Source of the DNA: Branchiostoma floridae
Lineage: Eukaryota > Chordata > Leptocardii > Amphioxiformes > Branchiostomatidae
DNA length: 64,000 nt
Reading direction: 5' to 3'
Assembly: GCF_000003815.2 (NCBI RefSeq)
Contig: NC_049979.1
Coordinates: 13,145,560-13,209,559 of the forward strand
Position numbers and translations under genes: made by a program. Shown here piece by piece: positions 1 to 14,100 of this stretch. Each line of letters opens with the position of its first letter. The stretch's first letter is position 1. Below the pieces are notes generated by a model. That model was given only the letters and a program-made list of their open reading frames with translations. It was not told the DNA's origin and did no database searches.

Positions 1-720
1 TGACGGATCATCATGTTTTTTGGTATGTAGGTAGCGTAAGTGAAGGCCTACATAATGATATACCAATTATGCAAATCAACAGCTAATTTGCATAATTAAT
101 GAGGATATTTTATAAATTCACTACATTCCATATTAGGACTTTAAAAGTTGTCACATATGTAGATGAGAAAGAGAGAAATGTCAATACATATTCATCATGC
201 AAATGATGATCTCATTTGCATAATTAATGAGAAAATATGAACGTGTTGAAGGATCGTCATGATTTTTGGCATGTAGATAGCCTAAGTGAAGACTTATATA
301 ATGTGATACTTATTATGCAAATTAACAGCTTATTTGCATAATTGACGAGGAAAAGTTCATAAATCCACTGCATTCCATTATAGTACTTTCATCAAAGTTG
401 TCACATATGTAACTGAGAAAGAGGGAAGAGAGTAAGAGGTGTATTTAAAGACTTTGAAAGAGAATAAGTCAAGAATGGATCAAAGGAAATCATCATGATT
501 TTTGGTATGCTGATAGCTTAAGTAAGGCTTGATACAACTTGATATCAATTAATTGTAACTTGGGATCCAATTTGCATAATCAATGTCAAAATTTTATAAA
601 CCAACTCCAAGCATATAATTATAAAGGAAATGAAATGAGTAATGCATTTATCCACAGACATCATTCTACATAACAAACCTGGTTTATTTGGCAAAGGTAT
701 GTGTTCGTGGAACTCGTAGT
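1..720 (+). mobile_element. Helentron-like non-autonomous element, 3' part
   Basis: AT-rich body with repeated blocks around TTTGCATAATTAATGAG, ending in the 3' signature GGCAAAGGTATGTGTTCGTGG followed by AACTCGTAGT. The same body and end recur in full-length copies at 19980-21306 and 34112-35450. The 5' part lies outside the window, so this copy is partial. The terminal CTAG is mutated here (TCGTAG). Confidence 0.75.
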
Positions 721-1800
721 TATCTATGTAAATGACTCTTTCGTTTGCATAAATAAGATATCATTATGTAATCATCATGTAAGGTACCTGTATCCCAAAA
801 ATTATAAATATCTACCAATCCCCGCACGAGTTATTCTCCTAAGTTACGAACAAAAAGGCCCACTGCAGTTCAAAACAAGCCACCAGGGGGCCCAAACTTG
901 CACGACTTCCTCTCTGCCCAAAGACGTATCCACTACTAAACAATCGAGAACCTGGCACTTGAGGAAAATTTTACCAACTTAAGACCTCCACTGCAGTACC
1001 ATAACTCGCCGCTAGGAGGCCTATTATCGAACTCGACCTTTATTACCCCAACCCCCACATTACTACCAAAACTCATGCAAAACGATCCACAACGTCTCGA
1101 GTTAACGTCTCAACGCAAACACACACGCAAACACACTTACCCCGCTGCAGTGCCGAAGGAAAGCGTCAGGAGGCCCTTTATCGAACTCGACCTTAATTTT
1201 CCCAACTCCACATAACTACCGAAAATCATGCAAAACAATCCAAAACGTCTCGAGTTATCTTGTACGCAAACACACACACAAACATAATCGCCTCGCTGCA
1301 GTGCCGTCGGAAAGTGCCAGGTGAACTATTTTCGAAAAGGACCTTCGTTTCTGTAACTGCTTCTCAAATACCAAATATCATGAATGTCCATCTACAACTA
1401 CTCTAGTTATATGCTGTTGACCTACATATAGAGACACGATACACAAAACACAACCTTGCCATTTTGGCGAAGGTAAATATCTCGTCGCACACACTGAGTG
1501 AAGTGAGGAAAGTCGTGCAGCTGAGTGCCTTTCTTAAAGGCACAAAAACGGTGACACGCGACCCTTAAGAAATCATGGTTCATCATTTGGTGAAGGTATG
1601 AGGTCGTGGATCCCCAGCTGTGCACGTATGCCCAAAAGCTACATTGGATTCTACACTATGCTACGCAGCAGTTACGAATTTGTCACTACCACGTGCACTA
1701 CGAATTTGTCACTAACACTAACAAGTTTTACCCCAGTTCCAATAACACAGTACTACAGTCAGTCAGTAGAAAAAACTTACATGTGGACGCATAATCAGTC
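721..1800. other. Repeat-derived intergenic sequence
   Basis: No convincing coding sequence. Contains degraded repeat segments (CTGCAGTACC, GGAGGCCCATTATCGAACTCGACC) shared with the Helentron-like elements elsewhere in the window, and an inverted GGCGAAGGT end near 1465. It lies downstream of Gene A. Confidence 0.5.
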
Positions 1801-1807
1801 ACAATTA

Positions 1808-1813
1808 TTTATT
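1808..1813 (-). terminator. Polyadenylation signal AATAAA of Gene A
   Basis: AATAAA on the minus strand, about 210 nt after the Gene A stop codon (2024-2026). No other canonical signal was noticed between them. Cleavage would be expected about 10-30 nt further on, giving a 3' UTR of roughly 230 nt. Confidence 0.6.
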
Positions 1814-2023
1814 AATTCTTGTGAGCCCAAACTTCTCATAGCAGTAACATAAAGACACAACGTAGGAAAGTCATCCATTTACAAAACAAAGACTGAACAA
1901 AGTTACGCTGGTGACATCATTGGCTCAAGTAAAATTACTCTAGAAATCAAATATTCTAACACCAAACCCAAAAAAAACTTGATAAATGCGCAAGGAAGTT
2001 TCGTCACACGAGAAGCATGCCCT

Positions 2024-2154
2024 TTAGGTTTGTTTGTTGATCTGGCAGATGTAGAGCCTGCTGTCTGTGCACGAGGCATCATCCCAGCGCTGCTGTGCTG
2101 CGGACCAGAGATGTACACAGTCCTGAGATGCCGTGCCTCCATCGTTGGGCTCCC
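2024..2154 (-). CDS. Gene A exon 29: C-type lectin domain, C-terminal third and stop
   Basis: Encodes EPNDGG, then WDDASC and LYICQINKQT followed by TAA. EPN is the calcium-site motif associated with mannose-type sugar binding, and WDD stands where WND is usual. Acceptor TTCCAG; a split glycine codon joins it to exon 28. It shows that the lectin domain is the C-terminus of the protein. Confidence 0.9.
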
Positions 2155-5100
2155 CTGGAATACAAAGACACGTCTGTTTAATTCAAGTGCATGTCGGAAA
2201 CTGTGTCGATAAAGTGTACGGCACCTATGTAAGACAGATCTAAAAATGGATTTAACAAAATATTGATTCAGAGAAGAATGCTTCTATACTGACCATATGT
2301 CCAGTAGGTGAAGCTGTCTAGTCTGGAACCATCAGCCCAGAGGAATTCCCCCTCCGTCAAGGTGTCATCTAGTCCAATCCACATATCCTTTCCACCATAG
2401 GTCTCAATGATGAAGTCCTTAATAGAACAGGATTACTCCACGTGAGGAATGGATCTCCATACTATACATTACTCCATATATGGGTATTGCAACTAGTGTT
2501 ATACTAGCACACACGAGCTTTCGCTAATAAAAACATAATGCTTAAACAGTCTAAACTTGATGTAGCTGGGTTACCTGAGTGTCCTTGTCCTTGACCATAG
2601 CGAGCAGTCCGCCATGCTGTCTGCAGGACTCACCAGCAGCCCTGTAGGTGGCCGTGGTGTTAGACACCAGGTAGCACGTGTCTCGGAACATGGTTGAACC
2701 AACCGGGCACTCTGTGATGGCTGACAAAAACTTTCGAAAATTACGAAAATGTTTCTAGGTTAACTCTAGTTAATATTATATATATAAAGAAGCAGAAGAG
2801 TCTCTTACCAACGCACTTGTCGTCTTGTTGGGTATAACCTGTCGGACATTGACACATCCAACCCTTTGATGTCGGCACACAGGCGTTTAGACCACAGTTG
2901 CAGTCTGAATATTCTAGAGAAACAATACGCAATGGATGTTGTTATTGGCTTAGATAACTTTGTTGACAACAAAGAGATTGTAAATGTTTTAATTGTTATT
3001 TCAATGTCATATTGCAGCACCATTTGCTTCATTGGACAGCCTTACATAAAGCCTTTTGCGGCAGGATTTCACAAACCTACCTTTACACTGGCTCGGGTCA
3101 CTTGTTCCCTCTGCCGATGTGGTGGTGCCTTCTGGACAGGACGTGCAGGAAGTCTGGGAGCTGTTGGTCTGGTACGTCCCCACCGGGCACGGCTCACAGG
3201 CTTTGGACATGGGGTTATGGAAGGACCCGGGAGGACAGGCAACTAGGGGAGAGACGGGGCAACTGATGAAGACGTTTGTAGTGCACTAAATAAACGCACG
3301 AGTAAACGGTTGCAACTGACAAGTAGATAGAGCACTTGTGGGACCCTTTTACAGTATTGTGCATCATTACAGTGGTAAAGAAAAAATAATGCAATTTGAA
3401 AAAGAAATGTTCAAATGGACTCACCACAGCCAGGGCCAGACTGTTGTTGAAAGAACCCGGTTGGGCATCCTACAAAGGGGTCCGAGATGGCAATGCCTTC
3501 GGTCACAACCGTGAGATTTTCGCCGTTGATTGGAATGACAAAGGTACCGATAACTGTCTTGATATCAAGGGCAGCTTTCCTGTATAGAGCAAAACATGTA
3601 CAGACACCCTAGCCTCTTTAACTTTCTACAGGTGATTGAACAGCGCATGAACAATGTAACATCTTTTTTTATATTCTTCATTTCTGCCGCGTTTTCACCC
3701 ATCCGAGTAAGACCTTTGAGTTGAGCTCACATAGATATACAAAATGTTTCCAGTCACGTATACTTGCTGCGTGGGTTCTACATCAAGTGCATTCCCGTGT
3801 CTTACCTTTCAATTGTACAAGACCAGGTGGCACACAATATCATTTCAATAAAAGTTATTAAAACAAATGTAGATCAAAGTCAATACCGAAACGCGTTTGG
3901 CCATTTACTTATGGTAAATTGTTTTCTTCTCTTTTTACTAATATACAGTGGAATCTAGTACTTTGCAACATCCATATCTGCAGGGAGGGCGTTTGTTTGT
4001 AGGGACAGCTGGCTGTTGTCTTCAATATAGAGTTGTATGGTGATGTCAATCACAGTGAGGGGGGAGATGTCTCTTCTCCTTCTGGTCCTCACTCCCTCTT
4101 CAACAGAGATCTCACTAATCTGCATGCACAGTCAAATACGTTTATTGTCATTTGGAAATTCCTTCATGNNNNNNNNNNNNNNNNNNNNNNNNNNNNNNNN
4201 NNNNNNNNNNNNNNNNNNNNNNNNNNNNNNNNNNNNNNNNNNNNNNNNNNNNNNNNNNNNNNNNNNNNGGCCTTAGCTTATCGGTTGGACCTTCCTTCAT
4301 GAATGATTTTACAACGCTGTATGTTGACCATATCACAATCTCTGGTAAATGTTGTTTGCGAAAACACTATTAAATGTGGACAGGTCCTTACCCTGCACGG
4401 CGGCAGACACAGCCCCTGTCTCCACAGTTCGCTCCTGATGTATTGCCTGATCTGGTGCAGGTTGGGTGAGGTTGTGCTGGTGATGGTCAGTCCTCCTATC
4501 TGTATCATACCGAATGGATTCCACGGGTCTGTTGGGGAACAAACGGAAATTATGCGCAGAAAGGAAAAGGATTTCAAAAACTCTCGTTTGTAAACACGTT
4601 TAACATTATATTAGTATGGCGTTTCGCATAATATTTTGGTTGTAGAAGCATATGCTTATAGCTGGCTGGTAATGAAATAGATTATATGCTACATTCCCCC
4701 AGTCTCTTGAGACCCATTAATCTACACTTCAGGCTGAAAGTGATCGGATAACTTGGTATAGAACAGGAAGTAATACGACACAACGTCGTATTTTAGAACT
4801 TATCTGACACCTTGACATGTTGAGACTGAGACGATCTTGAGAAGATTATCTACTCGCGTCATCCACAGCCAGCTGGTGTGGTCTCCACACTGGTACGTCA
4901 CCACACGGCCAAGTCCGTATGTCTTAAGAAGATAATAGTTAATGTCAAGAGCTGGAAATACACAAGTCGTCCTCTGTTAAACAATGTTTTTATGACTGAA
5001 ACGTCAACTCCAATATCATCCACAGGTAAAGAGAATTCTTACTTGTTTGTGATTCACAGTATGCAGACGGGACAACAAAATAGCGATGTATTGTCTGTTA

Positions 5101-8100
5101 CACGGGCTTTCCGTTATTGACGTAGAAGGAACGCAAACGGTGCATCTGTCTATAGCCTGTTATCTACTACAGATCATTGTCTTTACCATGAGGTCATACC
5201 TTTGGTGGATTGCAGTGCATGGTGCAGAATTCCTTATCTTCTCCGCCCGTCGCCGCCGAGTAACAAACCTTGTAGCCGTCATCGGGGTTTGCCAGAGCAT
5301 ATCGACTGCACAGGTCATCAGCTAAAAATCAGACAAATAGAAGAGGTAAATCAACGACTCAGACAAGCACCGTTAAAAATAGCTTACTGTATGTTGCCTG
5401 AAAATGTTGGTATCATAAGACTGACTGTCGATCATTTCGTTGACGTCACTGTACTTACGTTCACAGTAGGGCACATGTCCGAGCCAGGTCCCGTCTGCAC
5501 CGCAGACGACATCACCTCGGGAGACCAGCTGGAACCCGGGGTCACAGGAGAAGGTCGCGACATCGCTGTAGCACGACTCCGTGGTAGTGGACTGGCCGTT
5601 ACGGATTATACCAACCTCACTACAGCAAACCCCTGGTTTACAAAATAAGTTATACCATGATTAGTGCAAACACACTTGAAGTTAACATATCAAGACTTAA
5701 AACCAGATGACGATACTATAACACTTTTATCGGAGTGCAAAATGTTCTAGTTATTAGCCAGCCTAATATCATACAAAATGTTGCACTATTATCCTCTACG
5801 CACTCTCACAGACTGGCACTGTTGACCACGTGCCATCCTCTTGACATGTTGCAGCAGCTCTTCCTGCCAATTGATGGCCCACGTTGCAAGAGAAGCTTAC
5901 GATGTTTCCAAAGCAAAACCCTCCGTCTCCGGTCTGGGCAACACTTCCATTGGCAATGGTGAGCGTCTCATCACAGCAGATTTCTGGAAAAGGGGTGTAC
6001 GGTTGGTATTTAGCCAATGGTAAGATAACGTTAATTTCTTATAACTGCACTAAACAAATAGTATGTATATCTAAATGAGAAAAAATATAGAAGCGTTTAG
6101 TTTTAACTTGCAAATTTAAAACGTTATACAGCTAAATGGTACCTAGTACGCCAAAATGTGTTGATGGCCCTTTCAGTTCTATTTCCACCCAAGATAAGAG
6201 ACTCTTCAATGTGTTGATATTCAATTAGAAACTGAGATATGTGATAATGTATCTTGAGTGAGAACTTCTTATCCGTACCCTTGCAGGCCGGAGGGGTTTC
6301 ATCCCAAACTCCATCCTCCGTGCACGTCAGCTTACTGTTCCCAACTATGGAGTACCCAACGTCGCAGCTGACGGTGATGGTGTCGCTGAAGCACGTGCCT
6401 CCAGCAATGTCACCGTTTCCAACAGTAGGCAGGGTGCAACATCTCTCTTTGGGGAAAAGACACGATAATATCAGATAACGTCAGGAGCAAGTACCATTTA
6501 CAACACTGCATGCAAATTTATATCTTAACACTAGGATACAAACAGAAAGCAAGGCCATAGTTTCTCTGTTCAAGAAAAACACATGGTGTTGAAACAATTC
6601 AGTCTTCTGATTGCCAGAAACTTACTTTGACAAAATGGCTGCAGGCCGCTCCACGTCTGGTTAGCCTGGCAGGTGCGGTGCTGGTCACCGACCAGCTGAT
6701 AACCAGCTGAGCAGATGAAGGTGGTGTTATCCCCGTACAGGTGGCCACCAGCTACGGTGCCGTCTGGAATCACATCCAGAACTGGGCACGACTTCTCTGG
6801 AAAAGGTAACAACGGATCAAAGTGGTAACTAGATATGTCAACGTTTCCCTTACAATGAATCTAATCAAGTACAGTGTCTTAAATATATCATCTTACATCC
6901 TAAGATTTGGATGAAAACCGGGTACTTTTACTTATTACGTGTACTTGTCTTTAATTTGTTGGTGCACTTTGTACTTACTCTGACATGCTGGTGTAGTGCT
7001 ACTCCATGTCATGTCCGCTTGACAAACAGCAGTCTGGGACCCCACCAACTCATATCCCTCATCACAGGTAAAACTTACGGCGTCTTCATACAGGACGCCA
7101 CCTGTCACGTGACCGTTAGTAGTTGATGGAAGAGGTGAGCAACTGACACCTGTAAGTGCACGCCAAAAAGACGTAATTCGATTAGCTTAATCCGCGATCG
7201 GCACAAAAGAAGACACTTTAGTGTCAACATAACCTTTGGATAACTGGACATGGAATGCCTTCACAATACAGTGGCACTAGTTTTATCAGATCCACGACGT
7301 CCATGTAATGTAGTCATTGTAGTCCATGAACACCGGTGTGACAGCGATCTCGCCCCCCGTGATCTCGCCCCCCGGGGGCGAATTTCGCCCCCCCCCCAAA
7401 AAAACGGGTTTACATAACATTTTAGAAGTTGATTGGTATAAATCACAAAATGCAGTTTCAGAATGTTATAAGTACACGAGTCTGATACATAACTCCATCC
7501 ATAGTATTAATATTAACGTAATTACATGTTGATAAGACAGTTGAAGTTGTTTCGGACAAGGAGGGTTGGGTCCCCTGTATTCCCATTATTGCATATACTT
7601 GACTCTCGACATAAGATGTATTTCATTGTATTCACCTGTCTTTAAGCAACCTATATATCTCCAATATGAAGCCTCTGCCATGAATTGACCACAAAAGAAG
7701 TATGAAATGTCTTTATTAGTTATGTACATGAGGTATTCATTAGAATGTCGCACATTTTGTTATATGCACCTAGCCTATGGGTATCTTCACCTCCAATATG
7801 ACTGTTTTTCTATTATTTAGGAACTGGTGTTTTACCCGTGTTTCTTAGGACTGGAACTTTACCAGTGTTTTTGTAGCATTTAGCAACAGGTATATGGACC
7901 TGCGCGTAGATAGTGTTTAATGAGAAACTGTTATTCACTTGTTTTTGTGTTGGTGCTTTGGAAATATTTCCTGTACAAGATAGAAAATACTGTGACAAAT
8001 TGAAAACATTTAGCTGACGTATTCAGTGCCGTAGATGGTGTTGATGCATACGTTCGCGATAGCGTTGTCTTTTTATGCCACCTCAACTGCACAAAAAGTG

Positions 8101-11100
8101 TCTTTTTCATTTCAATGTCTTGTTTGCACCGAACCGTATAGTATCGACTTTCGAGGTACAACATCTTCAGGTTATAAGGTGCCATATAGGTACCAGGTAA
8201 CACACCATATACGTTACTCCCCAGGTGCAGTATAGTGCCAGGTAGCGCACCTAATATGTAGTAACCAGTTGCTCTTGAGAACCCCCCGAGAAGCAATGTT
8301 CTTAGGGGGGACGAGAACACTGCGGGGTATGGGGGGGGGGGGCGAAAACGCTAAAGGGGGGCGAAAACGCTAGTGATCTCGCCCCTCGGAGGGCGAGATC
8401 ACGGGGGGGGGGGGGGGCGAAATCCCTTTCCCACCGGCACTTACGTTCACAGCGGGGCTGTGTCCCACTCCATGTCTGGTCGGCCCTGCACAGCCTGGTC
8501 TGGTTCCCATGGAGTTGGAATCCAGGCAGACAGGAGAACGTGATGATGTCTCCATACAGATGTCCTCCTGTTGACACACCGTGGTCTAACACTGGCAGGA
8601 CCGGACATACCTTTCCTGGGTGGGAGTCATGCCCATTGCAGTTGTTAGATTAGATGTTCAAGCCGTAAACACCATGCGCTCGTAGCCGGTCATTACCTTT
8701 TATTTTGTTCTCATTTTTAATACGTAATGTTATAAACAAAAACACTAGTTTTATTCTGTAATCTATAAGTTACGACAATTAAGGCAATTTATGTGATTTC
8801 GGCCTTGAAACAAAATCTGTCTTACTTGTACAGGAGGGCTGTGTGCCGTTCCACTGTTGGTTGTGCTGACATGTAAGTGTAGAGCTTCCCGTGAGCTGGT
8901 ACCCAGCCGAGCAGGAGAAGGTGACGATGTCGCCGTACGAGCTGCCGCCCACTTTGTTCCCGTTCAGGGGCGCGTCCAGATCGGGACATGTCACCGCTAC
9001 AGAGGTAACGAGAAGTAAGACAGTATCGTCATGATACTGTCTTACTTCTCGTTCTCATTCATCTGCTATGCTTTTATTCAAAGCATAGCAGATGAATCTA
9101 CACACATTCTCTTGTGACATAGACACTACCTTGCTACAGAAATATTTAGGCCTTATAAGCAGTCGTTCTCACCTGTACAGGTGGGTTCGGTACCGCTCCA
9201 GGTCTGGTCGGCCTGACACGTCCTACTGCCGCTCACGCTCAGCTCGTACCCAGGGTCGCACGAGAAGGTAGTGACGTCACCATAGTGATTCCCGCCTGTC
9301 ATAATACCGTGATCAGGAAAATTCAGCTGCGGACATTCCTTTCCTGTGCGGAAATTAGAAGATTAATGTCAGGTCACCTTGTTGAACACTTCAAAGCATT
9401 CGCATGAAAAAATTAGTGTTTTTAACAACTTAACAGCAAAAATATTGCAGGATATATAAGAACTGTGACGTACTCTGACAGGAAGGCTGACTCCCGCTCC
9501 ACTGCTGGTCGGCCTGACAGATCCTCTCCGAGCTGCCCGCCAGCTGGAAGCCGTCGTCACAGCTGAAGGTGACCTTGTCCCCGTACAGAGACCCTCCTGT
9601 CATCTGTCCGTCAGACAGGGGCGGAAGGGATGGACACTGGACCTCTGCACGGACAGAGTCAGATTCTTGCAATCAAACTGCAAAACTTACCAATGGATTA
9701 AGCGTTATTATAGTCTTTTATCGGACAGCACTATTAATCGACAACCATCAGCTGGACTATTACAGCCCAGCGAATGCTATTTGATGAGTATACAGGGGTA
9801 ACAGTCAAATAAAATCTGCAACATCTTTCTCACATAATGTGACTTTCTTGTCCGCGTATGTTCTCAAGGTCCATTTTCTCCCAGTTACCATAGCTGTACA
9901 GGTAGGCCATGGCCTTGGTGCTGAAAGCACCATCGGATGTTGGTTAAAAATGGATATATTCTTCTAAAAGAGATGCCAATATACATGTCTCGTGTCGACG
10001 TCCACGAAACGGTGTACAACAGTTCTTACTCTGACAGGACGGTTGTGTCCCGCTCCACTGTTGGTTAGCCTGGCACAGCCGACTGGCGGACCCCACCAGC
10101 TCGTACCCAGGGTCACACGTGAAGTTTGCTGTGTCTGCGAACAGGACTCCTCCCGACACGCCGCCGTTATCCGGAGCTGACAGCTGCGGACAGCTTTTTC
10201 CTATTGGGAAATTATCAGTTTCTTATCAATGACAATCCAGCCAATATATTTACAAGTTACAGGTGAGCTTTGGGTTATTATAGTTTACGCATTGTACTAA
10301 TCTCACGCAAGATGACCTTGTCACCTTTACCATAAAAGCTCACAAGAACGGGACAAAACTAGTAGAACTGTGACCAGATCCATGTAATTTGAAGATGAAC
10401 ACAATGTTATGGTAATGGCGTCAACAGATTTATACAACGACATAAGATTTCACGCAGGTTGTAGGATTGATAATTTCCTCATCTCTTACTCTGACATGTC
10501 GGCTGTGTGCCCGACCACTGCTTGTTGTCCTGACAGGTGCGTGTGACGTCACCAACCAGACTGAACCCTTCATCACACGTCATCACGGCCGTGTCTCCAT
10601 ACTCGGTACCTCCCGTAACGTGACCGTTCAGCGGCGGGGAGAGATCAGGGCAGACTATTTCTGAAAATCAGAAACTTGGCGTTTATAGGTGAGCTAAACT
10701 GAAAAAAAAACCCATTTCCATTGTAAGTAAAGTTGTTACTGGTATACATTATAAGATATCATTCTAACATCGCCGTGACGTATAGACCTACAGTAAACTC
10801 CTTTAAGTTCTTGTGTATCTTTCCACTGGAAAAAGTTAGATTACGTACTTGTGCAAGATGGCGCTGCTGCAGACCACGTCTGGTCGGCCTGACACGTGAC
10901 GCTGTCAGAGCTGCCGTACAGCTCGTACCCAGTGTCGCACACGAAGCTCAGAGTGTCTCCGAAGAAAGTAGCGCCGGTGCTGGAGCCGTGTGCCGGTGCG
11001 GACAACGTGGGACATTGTACCTCTGGGCGTTTCGACGTGAAAGTCAGTAATGACACACACACACACACACACCACACACACGTACACCACGCACATACAC

Positions 11101-14100
11101 ATACAAACACGAATGACATTGCCTAGAATATAAACCAAATGATGATGATAATACAGTGTGTTGCTTACTTGTACATGTAGGCTGGGTGCCGCTCCAGGCC
11201 CTGTTAGCCTGGCACGTGCGTCTGGAACTGCCCCGCAGGCTGTAGCCGGAATGGCAGCCAAACGTCACTCTGTTACCGTAGTAGTAGCTGCCAGATATGG
11301 TGCCGTGAGATGGAGCACTGAGGGTGGGGCATCTTATTCCTGTTAGGGTTGTAGTTAATGACATGATTTCAGTTTCCACCGATCGGACAAGGTGAGTATA
11401 AGTATTAAATCAATACGTCTACAGCCGGTGGTGCCGATGGATGTGATGAACAATCGCCTTCTCATGTTCTTCATGTATTCACACACACAAAGCCAACGTT
11501 TACAAGAGACTTCGTATCTCCACGAGTTTATTTAGAGCTTTATGAAATAGATAGCATCCATTTACACAAAACACACGAGTAAGAGTATAATCAGTTAGCG
11601 AGGAGCATGACCACCATAAGGGCTAAAAGGTATCTTAATAAAAATCAAATCAAACTTTTAACGATGGGCAATCGTGCAACGAAGATTAACATGCGGTTAT
11701 TTTGTAACGAGCTAAGGGGACTTGACGATATTTATCGGAGGGGAGGGGCTGGTGCATAGGGGGGAGGGCCATTGAAAATTTTTTTGGAGCGGGGGGAGGG
11801 CCATCGAAATTTTTTTTGAGCCGGGGGGAGGGCCATTGAAAAAAAATTGCCTTAGGGGCCTTAAAAATACAAGCAAAATGTGCCCCTGAAATGCAGGAAA
11901 TGAAGTTTCAGATGGTCAAAATTTTAATTTTTCTCTGGACGTCCCCTGAGCGACGGCTTGCGCCTCCGGCGCTCACGACCGTCCGGCGCTCGTCGCCATC
12001 AAAAATCTTTTCCTCTGACAGAAATGTCATTACATTTAGCATAGTCTACCAGCAAAGTCTATCCCTCAAAGTGCAGAAAATCCTGTTTCGGAGGGTCCAA
12101 ATTTAAACATTTTTCTCCAGACCTACCTTGCGACGGCTGGTGCCTTGGGCGATCGAAATCGTGAAAATACGTTTGTTGCGTCGTCGCCCTCAATTAAATA
12201 TTAGCTAAAAACACTGTGAAATTCTACTACAAAGGCTATTAAACTTAGCTTAGTCTGCCAGCAAATTTTGTCCATCAAAAGTTAGGAAAGATCGTTTCAG
12301 ATAGTCAAGATTTCAAAATTTTCCGGGGGGACCCCCTAGGATTACGTCAACATAGCTCCCCATATTAAAGAAATTTGCTGCAGCCGCCTGTCGTGTGATT
12401 CCATGTTCGCACAAAGTTTACGAAGACTATAGAAACTAAAATTGGTATCAATATGAATCCTGCGTGCATCGGTTCTTTGTAAACGGAATGGTTCACGGAC
12501 GGCAACGGGATAAAACATTACGATGTTTACTTTCGTGACAGCGGGCTCTCTGCTGCATATGACGTAACGGGGGCTGTCGTAAGATGACCCCCCTTTTCAC
12601 GCGCTCGAACTCACGGCGCTCCATCACTAGTTGCCAGAGAGTGGTCAAGTTTTGATCAATGAATTTTTAACACATTCATCTGAAGAACATACCCGGATAA
12701 GGAATGCATTCATATGGTTCATGAACCCTTCACCCTCCTAGTTAGAAGTGGCAAACACTGAGGACGTTTTCGTGAATATAACTTCCGATTTTGTGATTAA
12801 TATATTTGTGTGTGCTTGTCTCCAGCGAGGAGGGCTAAATCTTTCACCATCCAGGTCGTGTTTTCATGGGAAATGGGTGAAATGCACTGAATGCGGCGGC
12901 CCGACCAACAAAATCATTACGAAAAACGACAACGCCAAAATCACAATAAAACTCTGCGTACGTATTGGGAAACATATTCGACATCACTCTGTGAAGTTTC
13001 ATTTTTATAGACGGTACGAATCATTTGTTAGAGTAACAAATCTTTTGGGCGTTCGCTCGTCTGCCACCTGCGGGGCCACACTCCCTAGGGAAAACAACGG
13101 CGGTGATGCTTATGTTGTTTTTTCTATGGCCGGTCTTCTTCTCAACAAACATCTGAAGACCAATATTTGTAGTGTTTTGTGAAGCTTTATTTCTTATGTG
13201 TATGACAGTTGTGTGGCTGTTTTGTACTGGTTGTATATTTATGGACACGAGCCACCAATACCTAGTAACAGGTGACCGCAGTGATTCGGCGCTACCAACA
13301 TTATTGTGAAAATTCTGTCTTCAAAAAAAAAATGGGAGTGAATACGTGTAAATATTTTTTTGATAGCAAAAAAATCTGTTTGTTTGGACTTGGTTTATTT
13401 ACCTTTCTAATCATCATAGTCAGTGGCAACAAACACGGCGTACTTATGCATAATATGATCGGCAAAAAATCTGGGCATCTTAGGACAGGGGTTATCTTAG
13501 TTAATCATACATATGATGGCATGAAAATTTTTCGGCAATTTTGTAGGTTGGCCGAAATAACTCCCGTTTTGGAATGATTACAACAGTATTGAAGCGGTTT
13601 TCTTAACGATATCGCTAAAATGTACCCAAGTCTCTTCCCAGTAGAACATTCATTTATTTTCTTTTGTGTAAATATCGTACATGTGTAACTTGTGGAAAAG
13701 ATCGCCGTGGAACCGCCTCTCCCCGCCCGCTTTTCTCTGCTGATGTGGACGCATAAAGTCCACCTTTACTTACCAATTTTTTCCACACAGAATGCGGGAA
13801 ATTGCGTTTTAGGAAGGTCAAAAATTTCCCGGGGAGCATGCCCCGGACCCCCTAGACGGGTTGGGCCTTCGGCCCTCCGATCCCTGGACGGCCTTTAATA
13901 GCCGTCGGTCTGGCGGAAACGCTCAGTTTCAAGTAATCAGTATCAGACAAGGTAAGTCTTATTAACATTGCAGTGCGAGTGTAACAACATCAAATATACA
14001 TATTTGTATACATGTCATTAAAATGAAAAGTCCGGGCTGTTGAAAAACTTTGGGAGAGATATGCCCCAGCAGGACTCCAACGTGCGTAATTTGTTGACGT

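Noticed and set aside
4333-4542. Alternative frame in exon 22 (PVESIRYDTD)
   Set aside because: Open, but not compatible with phase 1 in and phase 0 out.
9880-9930. Possible CCP relic (minus strand WPTCTA)
   Set aside because: Only a few residues resemble a CCP end; no tryptophan motif or upstream half. Too weak.
10896-11126. Open frames made of His-Thr repeats
   Set aside because: Translations of the (CA)n microsatellite.
11158-11346. 62-codon plus-strand frame repeated at 16365, 22896 and 29394
   Set aside because: It is the antisense shadow of the duplicated CCP exons; the minus strand has the CCP cysteines and splice sites.
12748-13182. 144-codon plus-strand open frame
   Set aside because: Lies inside the G-rich TIR transposon, matches nothing I know and is absent from the second copy. 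Kept only as a remark.
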